64,000 bases of DNA. Source: Viola odorata (Eukaryota; Streptophyta; Magnoliopsida; Malpighiales; Violaceae). The stretch lies in the NCBI GenBank assembly GCA_963691705.1, contig OY829542.1, forward strand, positions 52,431,002 to 52,495,001, given 5' to 3'. Below are positions 18,945 to 30,470 of this stretch, piece after piece (within the stretch, counting starts at the first letter, position 1; each line of letters begins with the position of its first letter). The position numbers were made by a program, and so were the translations under genes. The notes below the pieces were generated by a model. That model was not told the DNA's origin. It saw only the letters and a program-made list of their open reading frames with translations, and did not search any database.

Positions 18945-19425
18945 ATAATTACAAATATGTAATTGCGGAAATTTAAGTTAATTACAGGTTCTATAACTCA
19001 AGAATTCGTAATTAACCGTAATTAACTTAAATTTACATAATTACGTAGTTTAAGTTAATTTACGTGAATTTTAGTTCTTTGTTACGTAATTATGAAGTTC
19101 CATTTACGGAAGTACTAATAATCTGTAACGATGGACTTACATTTACGTAAAGCTACTTAAATTACGTAATTACGTAAATTTAAGTTAATTACGAATACTT
19201 GAGTTGCAGAACCCGTAACTAATTTAGATTTACATAATTACATAATTTAAGTAGCTTTACGTAAATTTAAGTTACGCGTTACGTAATTTTAAAGTTCCAT
19301 TTATGAAAGTACTCATAATTTGTAACGATGGACTTACATTTACGTAAAGCTACTTAAATTACGTAATTATGTAAATCTACTTAAATCACGCAATTACGTA
19401 ATTTTAAGTTAAAGAAGTTCCAATC
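18945..19425. repeat. TTACGTAA-rich palindromic repeats with a 198-bp tandem unit
   Basis: Dense in TTACGTAA, AATTTAAGTTAATTACG and their complements, so both strands read alike. A block of about 100 bp (GTTACGTAATTATGAAGTTC ... GGACTTACATTTACGTAAAG) at 19080-19175 recurs at 19278-19373. This gives a period near 198 bp. Confidence 0.75.
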
Positions 19426-19645
19426 AAACCCCTTTATGATTTAGTCTCTATATTCAACAAAAACTTCCAATCAAACCCTTTTATGATTAACTTAGTTTTT
19501 GTGTTATTAAAAAATATACAATTAAAACCCTTTTATGATTAATTTAGTCTCCGCGTTCGTAAAAAACCTCCCATCAAACCTCTAAATGATTAATTTTATC
19601 TCTGTATGTATAAAAATCACTAATTTATCCCCTAAATGATAAATG
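19415..19645 (+). repeat. Degenerate tandem repeat, unit about 60 bp
   Basis: About four copies of a unit with the core CAATCAAACCCTTTTATGAT followed by TTAGTCTCTGT and an A-rich spacer. Copies drift towards the right end (CCCATCAAACCTCTAAATGAT). No coding potential. Confidence 0.65.
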
Positions 19646-19947
19646 TGAGATTTATCACTTACAAACTATGTCGTTTGGCTAGTTTACTATACATTTTTTT
19701 AGTCAAAATTTTGTTTAAATTATAAAATAAAATAAATATTAATATGACTTCCTATAAGACTAAATATTATATATTTTAGTTTAAAACATAATATATAAAT
19801 GGATAATGGGTAATGCAAATAATTAAATATATAAAATTATATTAATTATATTTATACAATTTACCGTGGGTATGCATATTCATATCATTTACCAATAAAT
19901 ACTCTAAATGAATAATTAATAGATATATTTAGGGTGAATATCTATTA

Positions 19948-20207
19948 CTCCCTCCGTCCTTAAATAATGGACGTTTTAGGATAGTAAAAAAACGTAAGAC
20001 AGTGATCTTTGATCTTATTTTATTTCACATTGTTTCATTTTTACTTCTAATTTCCACTCAAATTACCACACCATCATCAAATTGGGTTGATTCAAAAAAA
20101 AAATTTGTCATTTGCACAAAATATATGCTTCAAAAAAGATAAAATGACAAGTACTCCAAATAGTAAAAAAACGTAAGAAAACGACAGTTATTAAAGGACA
20201 GAGGGAG
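19948..20207 (+). mobile_element. Stowaway MITE (Tc1/mariner type), copy 1
   Basis: 260 bp. TIRs CTCCCTCCGTCC / GGACAGAGGGAG are flanked by TA on both sides (19946-19947 and 20208-20209). The subterminal ACGTTTT/AAAACG motifs are typical of the family. It shares most of its length with the copy at 20806. Confidence 0.9.
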
Positions 20208-20805
20208 TATTATTCAATCTGTTGTCATTCCTGGATTCAACCATCAATTAACCCAATTAACCCAATTCCACTAATTTTTTTTTTGTTCAATCACTTTACA
20301 TGGAAAAAATGTCAAATAGAACGGACTAAGATTCTGAATCACCAATTTAGCAGCAGAACCGCTAATTAATGTTGCACACCAATATTAAATTTTAAAAGTC
20401 AAACAAAAATTGCTCCTTGTTAACTACTCGTAGTTAATTATTACTCCTATAGAAGTGAAGTATGGCAGACACTATCGATCATATCGAAAGACTTTGCGTG
20501 TTCTATTTTATTATTATATTCTGCTGAACTTGAATCATTCTTGTCTTTAAAATGAGCTGTCTTTTCTATATAGCTGAGCGTAAGTATTCCCCTCAATAAT
20601 AGAAGAAAAGCAAACAGAGGAGTCTGGTCGATCATCTCATCTAGCTACAGAGAAATGGCAAACGAGGACCGGAAATTGGTGGCAGAAGGATGTGCTATGG
20701 TCCTGACAGTTATTCTCAGAATTCAAAATTTCAGGTACAGAAAAGAATTCAATGCAAGTAACTAATTCCCTTGTTTTCATAAAATTAATTATCTGATGTA
20801 TGTTA
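20208..20805. other. Spacer between two Stowaway MITEs
   Basis: Mostly AT-rich. ATG 20655 opens 27 codons ending at a donor-like CAG|GTACAG (20736). I found no second exon that continues the frame, so no gene is called. Confidence 0.4.
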
Positions 20806-21066
20806 CTCCCTCCGGACACAATTAAATGACGTTTTAGAATAGTAAAAATTCGTAAGGCAATGATCTTTGATCTTATTTTATTCTATAGTATTTCATTTTT
20901 ACTCCTAATTTCCACTCAAATTACCACACCATCATCAAATTGGGTTGATTCATAAAAACAAAATAGTCATTTGCACAAAATATATGTTTCGGAATGCATA
21001 AAATGACAAGTATTATGAACAGTAAGAATTCGTAGAAAAGTGACAATTATTTGTGTCCAGAGGGAG
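20806..21066 (+). mobile_element. Stowaway MITE (Tc1/mariner type), copy 2
   Basis: 261 bp in the same orientation as copy 1. TIRs CTCCCTCCGGACAC / GTGTCCAGAGGGAG, TA target duplication (20804-20805 and 21067-21068). The interior matches copy 1 (ATGATCTTTGATCTTATTTT, CCACACCATCATCAAATTGG). Confidence 0.9.
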
Positions 21067-21321
21067 TATTATTGATACAGAGAGATTTGGTGGATGCTGC
21101 AAAAGGGAAGATGATAGAAGGCATAAAAAACAAGCTTGACTTGAAAAACCACCCAAATCTTCAATCTTTAAGTTTAAACCCTTTTCGTATTGCAGATTCT
21201 GGTTGCTCTGCTGGACCACATCCTTCCTGAGAAACACATCCTTCCTGTTCCTGAGAAAGTTACCCAAAAAAATGATTTTTTTCCTGTTTTCTTATTTCTG
21301 ATCACTTGATTCCTTCCTATG

Positions 21322-21990
21322 CAGTGGCGGATCCAGCCCAGGCGAGAGTAGGCTTGCGCCTACCCTGGGCTGGATGAGAATTTTTTTTAATTAGGCTGCT
21401 TGGGCCTTACACTCCCCAACCCACACACCCAACTCACACCAAGTCAAAACCCAAATCCCACACGCTGCCACGCACAGTCAACCCACACCAAGTCAAAAAC
21501 CAAAATGAAGGAAAATAATTAGATATACATATTACGTATAAATTAATTGTAATTGAAAATTTATTAAAATATTAATTTTGACTTTAAATAAATGTAGAAA
21601 TTCTAACGTATACTAAACAAATTATGATTGTTTGATTACTTATGTTGAAAAAGAATTTTTTGATAGTGTAGAGAATGAGAGAATCATACAAGGATATCAA
21701 AAAATGAAAACTCGTAGAGAACAATTGTAAATAGTACGTATATTGTATGAATTTTAATGTATAATTAATTTTTTTCTATATTGTCTTCTTATTTATCTTT
21801 TAGTTAAGTTTATCAATTAAATTATTTGTTATTTAGTGACGGATACAAATACTCTTAAGCATTTTTTCAATTTTTCATTCAGCTTGTTTGTCTTCCTTTT
21901 AAAATACTCAAAAAAAAAAATTTCGGGGGCGCTGCCCCCGAACCCCCAAACTCCAGCCCCCCCTGGAAATGAATCCTGGATCCGCCACTG
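21322..21990 (+). mobile_element. Non-autonomous hAT element, 669 bp
   Basis: TIRs CAGTGGCGGATCCA / TGGATCCGCCACTG with a perfect 8-bp target duplication TTCCTATG (21314-21321 and 21991-21998). The subterminal stretch GGGGGCGCTGCCCCCGAACC makes a GC hairpin near the right end. There is no transposase. Confidence 0.94.
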
Positions 21991-22157
21991 TTCCTATGGA
22001 TAGATATATAAATGTATGTAGTTATGTTCCTGGCCAGTTTCTATTCCTTTCTGTACAGACTAATTAAGTTTATAAGTAATTGTGATTTTTCCATTCTGTT
22101 CCGTTCTGTCAGGAAATTTAGATTGATCACTCCCCTGCTGCCCAGAGGATTATGATC

Positions 22158-23292
22158 ATGGGCAACACAGGCTCTTCAAGGAAACGTTTACCAGCTGATC
22201 ACACTTAACCCAAAAATCAAACAGATCACCTCAGAAGAGGATGAAATATCTACCACTACCATAGAAGAAGCATTGTTGATGAGCTTAATTCAAGCGATGA
22301 AACACGATTTTGACAAGCAGCAGCAGCAAGTTGTGCTTCCTCCTACCCTCATGATCCAAATTCTCAGCTTGTTACCTGTCAAGTCCTTACTGAGGATGCG
22401 GTGTGTCTGCAAGAATTGGGTGAAACTAATCCAGAATCGCACCTTCATCCAGAAGCATATGCGCAATTTTGGTCCTTTAGTCAATAACAACCATTTCTCA
22501 GACACCCCACCAACCTACTCCAGATTTATTTCTGGTTATGATGGTTTGACCCTCTCTATATTCATGCTCTGTCGAAAGTACTACATTGCGAACAAGATCA
22601 CCAGGCAGAAGTTGGCTGTGCCTAACCCTCATAAGACGGTCTCGAAGAAGGCCATAGCTCTCTCCTATGTTCCTCCCACGGTGGATACAAATTGGTCTCC
22701 ATGTATGGGTGGGGAAAGAAAAAAAAGTGCGAAATCCTGACGCCTGGGGTTGATGATGCCTGGAGACCCCTCAAGTTCCCCGCTTTCAAGAACTGGGGAA
22801 AAACTTCAATGGTTCCTGCTCGTGGGGTTGTTCACTGTGTCAGGGTGTGCGTTCTTGGACCCAGATGGTCACTCCTGGAATTAGTCTACTTGACTTAGAG
22901 AGTGAGAGTTTCACGCAAGCCTCGCTGCCATTCCCTCATGAGAGTCGTAAGATTTGGCCTATAGAATGGGATGGAGATTAGCATTTGCTTATCTGATGTG
23001 TAAGGAGTTTAATGTAGTGGTCATGGAAGACTACAAGAAGCTGAAATGGGGCGCAAACAAAATTGTTGTTCCCTTCCAATTCATTCGAAAAATTATGGAA
23101 CTGGAATATCTTGTTCCTATAGGTGCTCGCTATGGTAAGCTGTGGTTCTTCTTGAAATGGAAGATGATTTTTGGTTACGATATAGAATCTGGGAAAATCG
23201 TCATTGCAAAGGTAGACTCTACGATGTCAGGCAGCGCCATACATGTAGGATCCTGGAGCCTGGAAAACCTGATTGGGATGCGATCCAATTAG
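22158..23292 (+). pseudogene. F-box protein pseudogene, copy 1
   Basis: ATG 22158 starts MGNTGSSRKRLPADH and stops after 16 codons. A one-base shift near 22205 restores KIKQITSEEDEIS and an F-box (about 22335-22450: LPPTLMIQILSLLPVKSLLR MRCVCKNW). F-box proteins link substrates to SCF ubiquitin ligases. After a further shift near 22690 the frame reads KKKKCEILTPGVDDAWRPLK, typical of the F-box-associated beta-propeller-like domain, then shifts again around 22870-22940 and ends with GSWSLENLIGMRSN before the stop at 23292. At least three frameshifts make it non-functional. An open 154-codon piece (from ATG 22279 to 22740) keeps the F-box and might still be transcribed. Confidence 0.75.
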
Positions 23293-23813
23293 TTCATCTT
23301 TTCATCAAAATAAATCCTTAATTAGCTTCTTTTAAAAAAAAAATCCCTATGCATGTGTAAGGATGCTACCTATGATAAATTCAACCATTTGACTCAAAAA
23401 GATGAGCTGCAACTCAGTCCACAAAACCTAACTAAACCAAAAATAAGAACAAAACGGGTATTTTCAAACCAGAATAACTCACATTCGAAAGCCAAACTTG
23501 TAGATCTTGTGAAACAACGCATATCTCAAACCCTTGTCTACTGATTCTTATGTCATCTATTCTGGAAAAATGTTAGAATAGAAGAACTAGTTCTTTACCC
23601 AAAACATTATATATTTGATACATTTGAAAGCGAATTAAAAGCCTTCGGAGAGATTTGTCACAATATCAGGTTAAAAGAACCACCCACCCATCTTGATAAA
23701 CCTTTTGTATTCATGATATATATAAAGACTGTCAATCTCCAGGAATATATAGCTGTAGCAATTAACATATCCAAGAAATTCATCCTTCCTTGTTCAAATT
23801 TCTTCATGCGGAT

Positions 23814-23815
<2 letters not shown>

Positions 23816-23844
<29 letters not shown>
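23816..23844. repeat. (TA)n microsatellite
   Basis: Uninterrupted TA run in the upstream flank of F-box copy 2. The matching point upstream of copy 1 (about 22002) has only GATAGATATATAAATG. Confidence 0.9.
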
Positions 23845-23848
<4 letters not shown>

Positions 23849-23999
23849 TGTATTTATGTCGGTTTGTCCAAATTCCTCATCAGTTTCTATTCATTTATGT
23901 ACAACCAAATTAAATTTAGAATACTAGTTTTTCTAATCTTTTCTGTTCTGTCAGGAAATATAGATCATCATTCCCCTGCAGGCTAGAACGATTGTGATT

Positions 24000-24850
24000 A
24001 TGGGCAACTCAAGCTCGTCAAGGAAGCGTTTACCATCTGTGACTTCAAGCCCCAAAATCAAAGAGATCTCCGCAGAAGAGAAAAGATGAAAGAATAATTA
24101 CCCTTTTTTTCATACATTTTCCCTAAAATCCTGAGCCGGTTAACAGTAAAGTCTTTACTGAGGATGAGGTGCCTTTGCAAGAATTTGAGTGAAACTAATC
24201 CAAAATCGCGCATTCTTCCTGAAACATACACGCAATTCTGGTCCTTTTATCAGAGACAACTACATCTCGGGCGACCCACTTCAGATGCATTTCTGCTTAT
24301 CATGGTTTGACCTTCTCTATATGCATTCCCTCTAAAAAGTACTACATCAACATCACAGCCACCAGACAGAGTTTGGCTGTGCCTGACCCTCATAAGAGCG
24401 TCCAGGAGGCGGCCATGACTCTCTCCTATGTTCCCTCTACCGGTGGATACAAATTGGTCTCCATGTATGGTCAGGGCGGTAAAAAAAAGTTTGAAATCCA
24501 GACGGTTGGGTCGATGATGCATGGAGACCGCTAAAGTCCCCTGCTTTCAAGAACAGGGGAAAGGAAACTTCAATAGTCGCTGGTTGTGGGGTTGTTCACT
24601 GTGTCAGGATGATCAGGGTTGGACCAAATCCCACCTGGAACTAATCTCTCTTGATTTCGGGAGCGAGAGCTTCGAGCAAGCCTCGCAGTCATTCCCTCAT
24701 GAGAATCATAAAATTTGGGCCTAGAATGTGATGGCAGATTAGCATTTGGGGTGCAAACAAGATTGTCGTTCCCTTCCAATTCACTCTGAGGTGAGATGAA
24801 AAGATTACAATGCCGATCTTGTTCCTATAAACTTCTGCATCTCTTTCTGG
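24000..24850 (+). pseudogene. F-box protein pseudogene, copy 2
   Basis: Starts MGNSSSSRKRLPSVTSSPKI and is closely related to copy 1, 1,842 bp away. Upstream sequence also matches (CTGTCAGGAAAT..., TTTCTATTC...TTTNTGTAC), so this is a tandem segmental duplication. The frame stops at 24089. Most of the F-box is degenerate: only VKSLLRMRCLCKN remains and the start of the motif is lost. Pieces of the associated domain survive in different frames (LSYVPSTGGYKLVSMYGQGG). It is more decayed than copy 1. Confidence 0.72.
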
Positions 24851-25178
24851 AATCATCTTCATTGTATCAGCACATTCACAAGTACATGGAACTCGTATAA
24901 GAGTCAGGAATTGATACCTTTAAACTGACTTAGTTAAGTAGTGTAAAAAAATGGTTACTTCTACTAGAAGGGGAGATGGTACCCACGATGTAGTGAAGAT
25001 TTTTTTACCGGATCGATCTAATGAAGATCTTGCAAGAAACTTTACTTATGGATACAACAAATAAAAATATATGTCACTTTAGCTATCGATCATGGCTAGA
25101 TCTAGATAAGTACTCCAATCTTTCAAAAGACAGAAAAAGAAAAAGAAATTGCACACTAAAAAGAATACTTCGGAGACA

Positions 25179-27152
25179 TCAACAACCATCTAGTAGACAT
25201 GAAGCCATATGCTCTGGCACTGGAATGGATCCATACTGCAAATCTTGTATTGAGGATTGGGTAAGTGCATAGGGTGATACATCATGCATATCATTTGGAA
25301 ATTTAGGCATGAATCTTTCAAAGAGAAGAGCCTTAATCACTTCCCCTGCCTTTGGCCTTCCTTCATTTTTCGGATTAGTACACCATAACCCCACCATCAA
25401 CAACCTCTCCATCTCTTCCTTATCAAACGCCAAGCCTAATCCTTCGTCGGCCGCGTTGACAACATTTCCGGCGAGGAAAAGGTTCCAAACCCATTTAGCT
25501 AATGAGATAGGGAGATCCCTATCAAGATAACTCCTCCTTCCACAAGCAAGTTCCAATGCCACAATACCAAAGCTGAAAATATCAGACTCTTTAGTAGCCC
25601 TTCCTTCACTTGCATATTCAGGAGCAAGATACCCAAATGTCCCAACAAGGTTTGTCATTTGGGCAGTCATCAATCCATGATCAACGAACTTCGCGACCCC
25701 AAAATCGGCTAACTTTACGTTGAAATCACTGTCCAAGAGGACGTTTTCTGGTTTGATGTCGCGATGAAGGACAAACGGGTCTACTTGTTCATGAAGGTAG
25801 TGAATCGCTGAAGCCAAACCAAAAGCTATTTTGTAACGCACTTTCCAGGGGAGAGTAAGAGGTTTCCTGTTGCAGAAAAGATGGGTGTCAAGACTGCCAT
25901 TGTGCATGTACTCATAAACAAGCAAGAAATTCCCATTCTCGTGACACCATCCGATGAACTGGACTAAGTTGCGATGGATTAATCGACTGATAATCTTTGC
26001 TTCGTTTATGAAGATTTTCTCAGAATCTACAGATCGAGTAGTGAGAATTCTCTTGACACCAACAAGGCACCCAAGATCTTGCAAGATTCCTTTGTAAACT
26101 TGGCCAGACCCTCCTTGGCCTAATCTCATGTTATCAGCAAAATTATTAGTTGCAGCTACTAATTCTTGATAAGAAAATCTGATCGGCATTGTCCCTCTCT
26201 CGAACCCAATACTAGTATTTTCAGTTGATGTATTCTTGATCCTTATCCTCTTCACAGCAAAATAACAAACCCCAAATCCAATCAGCGAAAATGACAAACC
26301 AATCACACCAACCACTATCAGAATCGTAGCTGTAGTACTCCTCTGTTTCTTTCCTCTGTTTTCAGTTACGACCCTGGAATCCAAACTCGAGCTGAACTGC
26401 CAAGAAAGAATGGTATTCTGTTGAGTTCTTTCCCCAGTAGTAGATGAGAATCCAATCCTAACCAACTCTGGAAGGATTTTCCTGAAATCGATCCGAATCG
26501 AACAAGAATTCCCTGCAACCTCATCCTCATATTTCCAGAACACATCGAGTCTTTCAGACTCGCCATTGTAACTTATAACAACATTACCTAGTTTCCCCAA
26601 TGTGGGAATAACATCCCATGGTGTGTAATTTCTTGAAACAATAGTACCGACGTTGATGCCGACATGGGTTGTTTTTGGATCCCAGTCATGATTAACATAG
26701 GAATCAAACTCAACCGTTACAACTGGCCTCATGAGATTGGTGGTGTCATTGAACAGCCCGAAAAACCCAGCGACAGAGTTTGGCGGAATTGGGTAATCAA
26801 CTGGAGCGAGGAAGAATACGAAGCCGTCGCTTATCCTGGATTTATTATCAGGATTGGCATTGATGGTGAAGGAGAAAGTAGTGGTGAAATTTGCAGTTGA
26901 AGCAAAGGAACTGTCCCATAGGCGAACCGGGTCTGCATATGAAGCTCGGTTGATTAAATATTTTTTTGCTTCTGGATATTGTGGATTGAGCTCTAAAGAC
27001 CCATCAAATGCCTGGGCATAACCGTCATATGTAATGCTGTCAGCATCTGGTGCAAAATCAGTGATTTTAAAGGAGATTGAACATGAAAATGGAGGGAAAA
27101 TAGGGAGCAGGAAAGAGCAGATGATGATGAAACTGCAGTGATTCTTGAGCAT
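25179..27152 (-). CDS. L-type lectin-domain receptor kinase
   Basis: 657 aa, single exon, as usual for the family. It is a plasma-membrane receptor-like kinase that senses extracellular ligands and phosphorylates Ser/Thr targets in immunity or development. Signal peptide 1-23 (FIIICSFLLPIFPPFSCS); legume-lectin domain about 25-255 with the metal-site pattern VTVEFDSYVNHDWDP...HVGINV; membrane segment about 272-296 (TILIVVGVIGLSFSLIGFGV); kinase about 335-605 with LGQGGSGQVYKG, VGVKRIL, HRDIKPENVLLD (near 461), DFGVAKF (near 480) and GTFGYLAPEYASEGRATKES. It is an RD kinase with all key residues, so it should be active. An ATG 15 codons upstream (27197) is in frame, but starting at 27152 gives the better signal peptide. 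It resembles clade IX LecRKs. The remaining tail (about 50 residues) is unremarkable. Confidence 0.92.
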   Translation of the reverse strand: MLKNHCSFIIICSFLLPIFPPFSCSISFKITDFAPDADSITYDGYAQAFDGSLELNPQYPEAKKYLINRASYADPVRLWDSSFASTANFTTTFSFTINANPDNKSRISDGFVFFLAPVDYPIPPNSVAGFFGLFNDTTNLMRPVVTVEFDSYVNHDWDPKTTHVGINVGTIVSRNYTPWDVIPTLGKLGNVVISYNGESERLDVFWKYEDEVAGNSCSIRIDFRKILPELVRIGFSSTTGERTQQNTILSWQFSSSLDSRVVTENRGKKQRSTTATILIVVGVIGLSFSLIGFGVCYFAVKRIRIKNTSTENTSIGFERGTMPIRFSYQELVAATNNFADNMRLGQGGSGQVYKGILQDLGCLVGVKRILTTRSVDSEKIFINEAKIISRLIHRNLVQFIGWCHENGNFLLVYEYMHNGSLDTHLFCNRKPLTLPWKVRYKIAFGLASAIHYLHEQVDPFVLHRDIKPENVLLDSDFNVKLADFGVAKFVDHGLMTAQMTNLVGTFGYLAPEYASEGRATKESDIFSFGIVALELACGRRSYLDRDLPISLAKWVWNLFLAGNVVNAADEGLGLAFDKEEMERLLMVGLWCTNPKNEGRPKAGEVIKALLFERFMPKFPNDMHDVSPYALTQSSIQDLQYGSIPVPEHMASCLLDGC

Positions 27153-29045
27153 TTTGAAGATGCTAGTAGTTGTTAGCTTAGCTATGAGTATATACATATA
27201 GGACAGGACATGGAAGGAAAATGGAATAACCGAACAAGGAGAAGAAGTTTGTCTTTAGGCGAGTTTTCATTTCTAACTTTTACTTGTGCTGACAAGTTTT
27301 TTTTGTAGTAACAGAGGAGACATGAAATTCATTTTTTTAAGGTTTTTTGTCTGTCATTACTTGGATCTTACACCGCCCTAAAAAAAATCTTACTAAACAA
27401 TTATAGGCCTGCATCTTGTATTGTTTTATATGCTAACAGATTGCCATGCCTCAATTATTTGCAGTGTCTGAAACCGGATAAGAATTTCTAACTACACAAG
27501 AATGGAACCTGCAATTAAGTATTAAAACACTCACATTAATTAGTTATTAATTGACTGTATTATATATATGATTTTGTTTGTATATGGAGAAATAATATGT
27601 TGCCTTTAATTTTTTACTGAGTCAATTTATGTGCGATCGAGAACTAGCTTTAATTAACCAGATAAATTTAGAAGATACTTGTAATATGTTGTTAGTAGTC
27701 TTTTAGTGAGCCAATTAGTAAGAGATTGAGAACGAATTTTAATTAATCCAATAAATTTAAAAAAATATTTTTAATTGTAGACGTGAAAATCCAATTTCTC
27801 CATCTCCGGGATGGAATTGAAAGTAGCGATGAAAGTCAATGAGGGATCTTACGAGACCCGGTCTCATGTTTTGACACTCCCTTCTTTAATATCAACCATT
27901 AACAAATTTAGAGAAATTTATTATATACTTTATAATTGAGGTAGGTTTCTAATTAGGGTGTTGTTTGGATAAGAACGCAAACTCATCGACTTGACTTTGA
28001 GCTTTTGGAATTAGCCTATAAGTTCACCCAACACAGTTGTCTCTTTACTTTGTAGGTAACACCCTCAGTATCCGTACCAACACTGGACTGACTAATCCGG
28101 AATTTGAGTAACTGAGCGCGTAACAAAGTTTCCTCCTCTCCCAAACTAGTGTTTTTATCCTTACCGGTGTCAAGCCTGCTTGCCAACTCGATCAACGATA
28201 TGTTGATCAATTAAAATAATTTGTCTCATTTTCAACTCACAATTTAATATTATGTAACCTAATTTTGTGTTATAAGTTTAGTTAACTCAGATTTAAAATC
28301 AAAATTAGCTAAAAACGGTGTTGTCGTTTTGATCAAAACGGCATTGTTTCAATCAAACCAAAACGTCCCCGTTTTGATTCAAACCAAAAAATGTGTTGTT
28401 TTGATTAAAACAGCGGCAGCGTTTTAGTTAAAAAATAATTATTTTTATAAAAAATTATGATTACTAATTAAATTATGATTATATATATACAATAATAATA
28501 ATGATAATAATTTAAATTATAAAAAACTGTAAACTCTACGATTTTATATTTCCGATTTTACCTGCTCATTTTAAGTTTATTTAAACTCTCGATTTTGACC
28601 ACCTTAATTGTAGATCTATTTAAGATTGCTTTAGTATTTTACTCAAATCCAATAAACAAAATCACTTTTTGAGATAGAAGCAGTTCTGGCCATTGGATTA
28701 GTGGAGAAAAAAACATAAAGCAATTCACAATAGTGGTAAATAGAGTCGTCTCTACATGAACTGAAACCAAGCCAGCGATAAGAATTGAACTAAAAAAACA
28801 AAATTAAAGGAAAATGATTGACTGTGGATTAACTAATGAACGATTTAATTAAATAAAAACATAAATCAAGTGAAAATTCGTGAGTCGATCACAAGTAACA
28901 ATTGGACAAAGATATCAACGGAGAGAATCTAACAAGTGAATTACTTTGGTTTCGGTTTCTCTCAGTAATTATAGGTGCAAGGATGATTGATTTTCCCTTC
29001 TTGTAAACTGACTATAATCATTAATAAAATCTAACAATCTTGGGT
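27153..29045. other. Intergenic spacer
   Basis: AT-rich, no gene seen. 28310-28435 has several degenerate copies of a GTTTTGATCAAAACGGC-like word, a local low-complexity repeat. The last five bases, TGGGT (29041-29045), are the target duplication of the following LTR element. Confidence 0.5.
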
Positions 29046-29843
29046 TGATAATCCAAAGAAGGATGGGAGGGCTTTTCCGTCTAATGGCATGCCGGGGAGT
29101 GTGGTCGGAACCCCTTGAGCGACCTGCAAAACCACCGGAGGCTTGCTCCGGCGGAGAATCTCCAATGCCAAAGTCAGTGTTTGGATTAAGATGCAGAGAA
29201 TGTATATCGGAACAGTGTCTGTCTCTTTTTGGGAGCTCCCCGATCTGTCCCTCCTCTCTCTCCCTCTAGTCCTTATGTAGGACTAGAGTGGTTAGAGTGG
29301 TTAGATCTGCTGACACCCTTCCTCTTTTTTCCACAAAGTGGTTCAAAAGTAAGAGTTAATAAATATAAAGTAGAGACCATACCTTTGGGAGGATAAACAT
29401 TCCCTATGGGTAATAGTTTTATAATGGTTGAGTGGGAGCAGGAAATGCTGTCTCCCATGTGTGGCTTTGACCACTGATTTAATAGAAATAGTATACAGTG
29501 TACCTTTATTGTAGGCTTTAAGCCGTTTATAGCAAATCGGCACACTGCCGTTGTGTGGAATCGGCATGCTGCCGTTTGGAGACCCTTGACCTGGTCAATG
29601 TTTGGAGAGGTGTCGATCCGTTTCCTCACAGCTTAGCGAGTGGATCGGCTTCGTGCCGTTTTGAGGCGATCGGGCTAGACTTGTCCTTTGATCACTTATT
29701 CCCGTTGACTTGATCAATCGGTCACGATGCCGTTTCATATGTTTGACTTGGTTAAACCGGTCATGTGCCGTTTTGACTGGTCAACGGTACTTTGTGAAGG
29801 TACAATGTCCGTTATGCCCTTGTGATATACTTTTGTATTATCA
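29046..29843 (-). repeat. 3' LTR of the Gypsy-type element (798 bp)
   Basis: Differs from 35123-35920 at one position that I could find. It contains five of the element's CGGC...GCCG motifs (29536-29780). The purine-poor stretch at 29844 (minus strand GTTGTGGGGCCTC) is the candidate polypurine tract. Confidence 0.94.
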
Positions 29844-30470
29844 GAGGCCCCACAACAAACGAGCCCGAGTGTTTACCAAGGGCTTGCCGTTTCTGGCTTG
29901 ATGCTTGTCAATCGGCATGCTGCCGTTTGTTTTAATTCGATGCAGTTATTGAGTTTTTTCTCTCAATCCTGCAAATAAATAATAAATGTCAATAAAGAAG
30001 GATTAATGCATTTAAATGCATACCTATTGACGTGGCATTTTCCCATAAAATGATGATTGCTGGTTGAACTTTTTAGGAGAAAAGTCTCTTCGTTCTATGA
30101 CAAGGTTTGAATTTCGAAATTCAAAATTTGTCAGAAACGCATGCGCCGTTTCCTCATTTAATGCTCTGCAGCTTTAGTGACGTGTGTCAGTCTGATCACA
30201 ATCGGTCCTGCCACTTGTCATCGTTTCGCTGGAACGGATGTGAGTTGAAGAGTTTTCTCCTTTCAAAAGTGATTTCTCTTGGAAACCCTAACTCATTTTC
30301 TTTCTCAACGCCGCTCTCACTTTCTTCTTCCTCACAAAATTTTCCCTTATTTTCTCTCCTATTTCTGCAACTTCATCCCGCACTTCTGGGTTCCGCTCTT
30401 CAAGACCTCTGCATTTTTAGGTATTTACCCACTCCTTTTCCCTCTCCGCTTTATCGCTTGAGACTTAGGA

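Noticed and set aside
20655..21230. Possible two-exon gene around the second Stowaway MITE
   Set aside because: The first exon (MANEDRKLVAEG...) ends at a good donor, but joining it to the best acceptor near 21078 gives an early stop.
29273..29629. 118-codon minus-strand frame in each LTR
   Set aside because: Identical in both LTRs because the LTRs are identical. No domain, and LTRs rarely code for protein.
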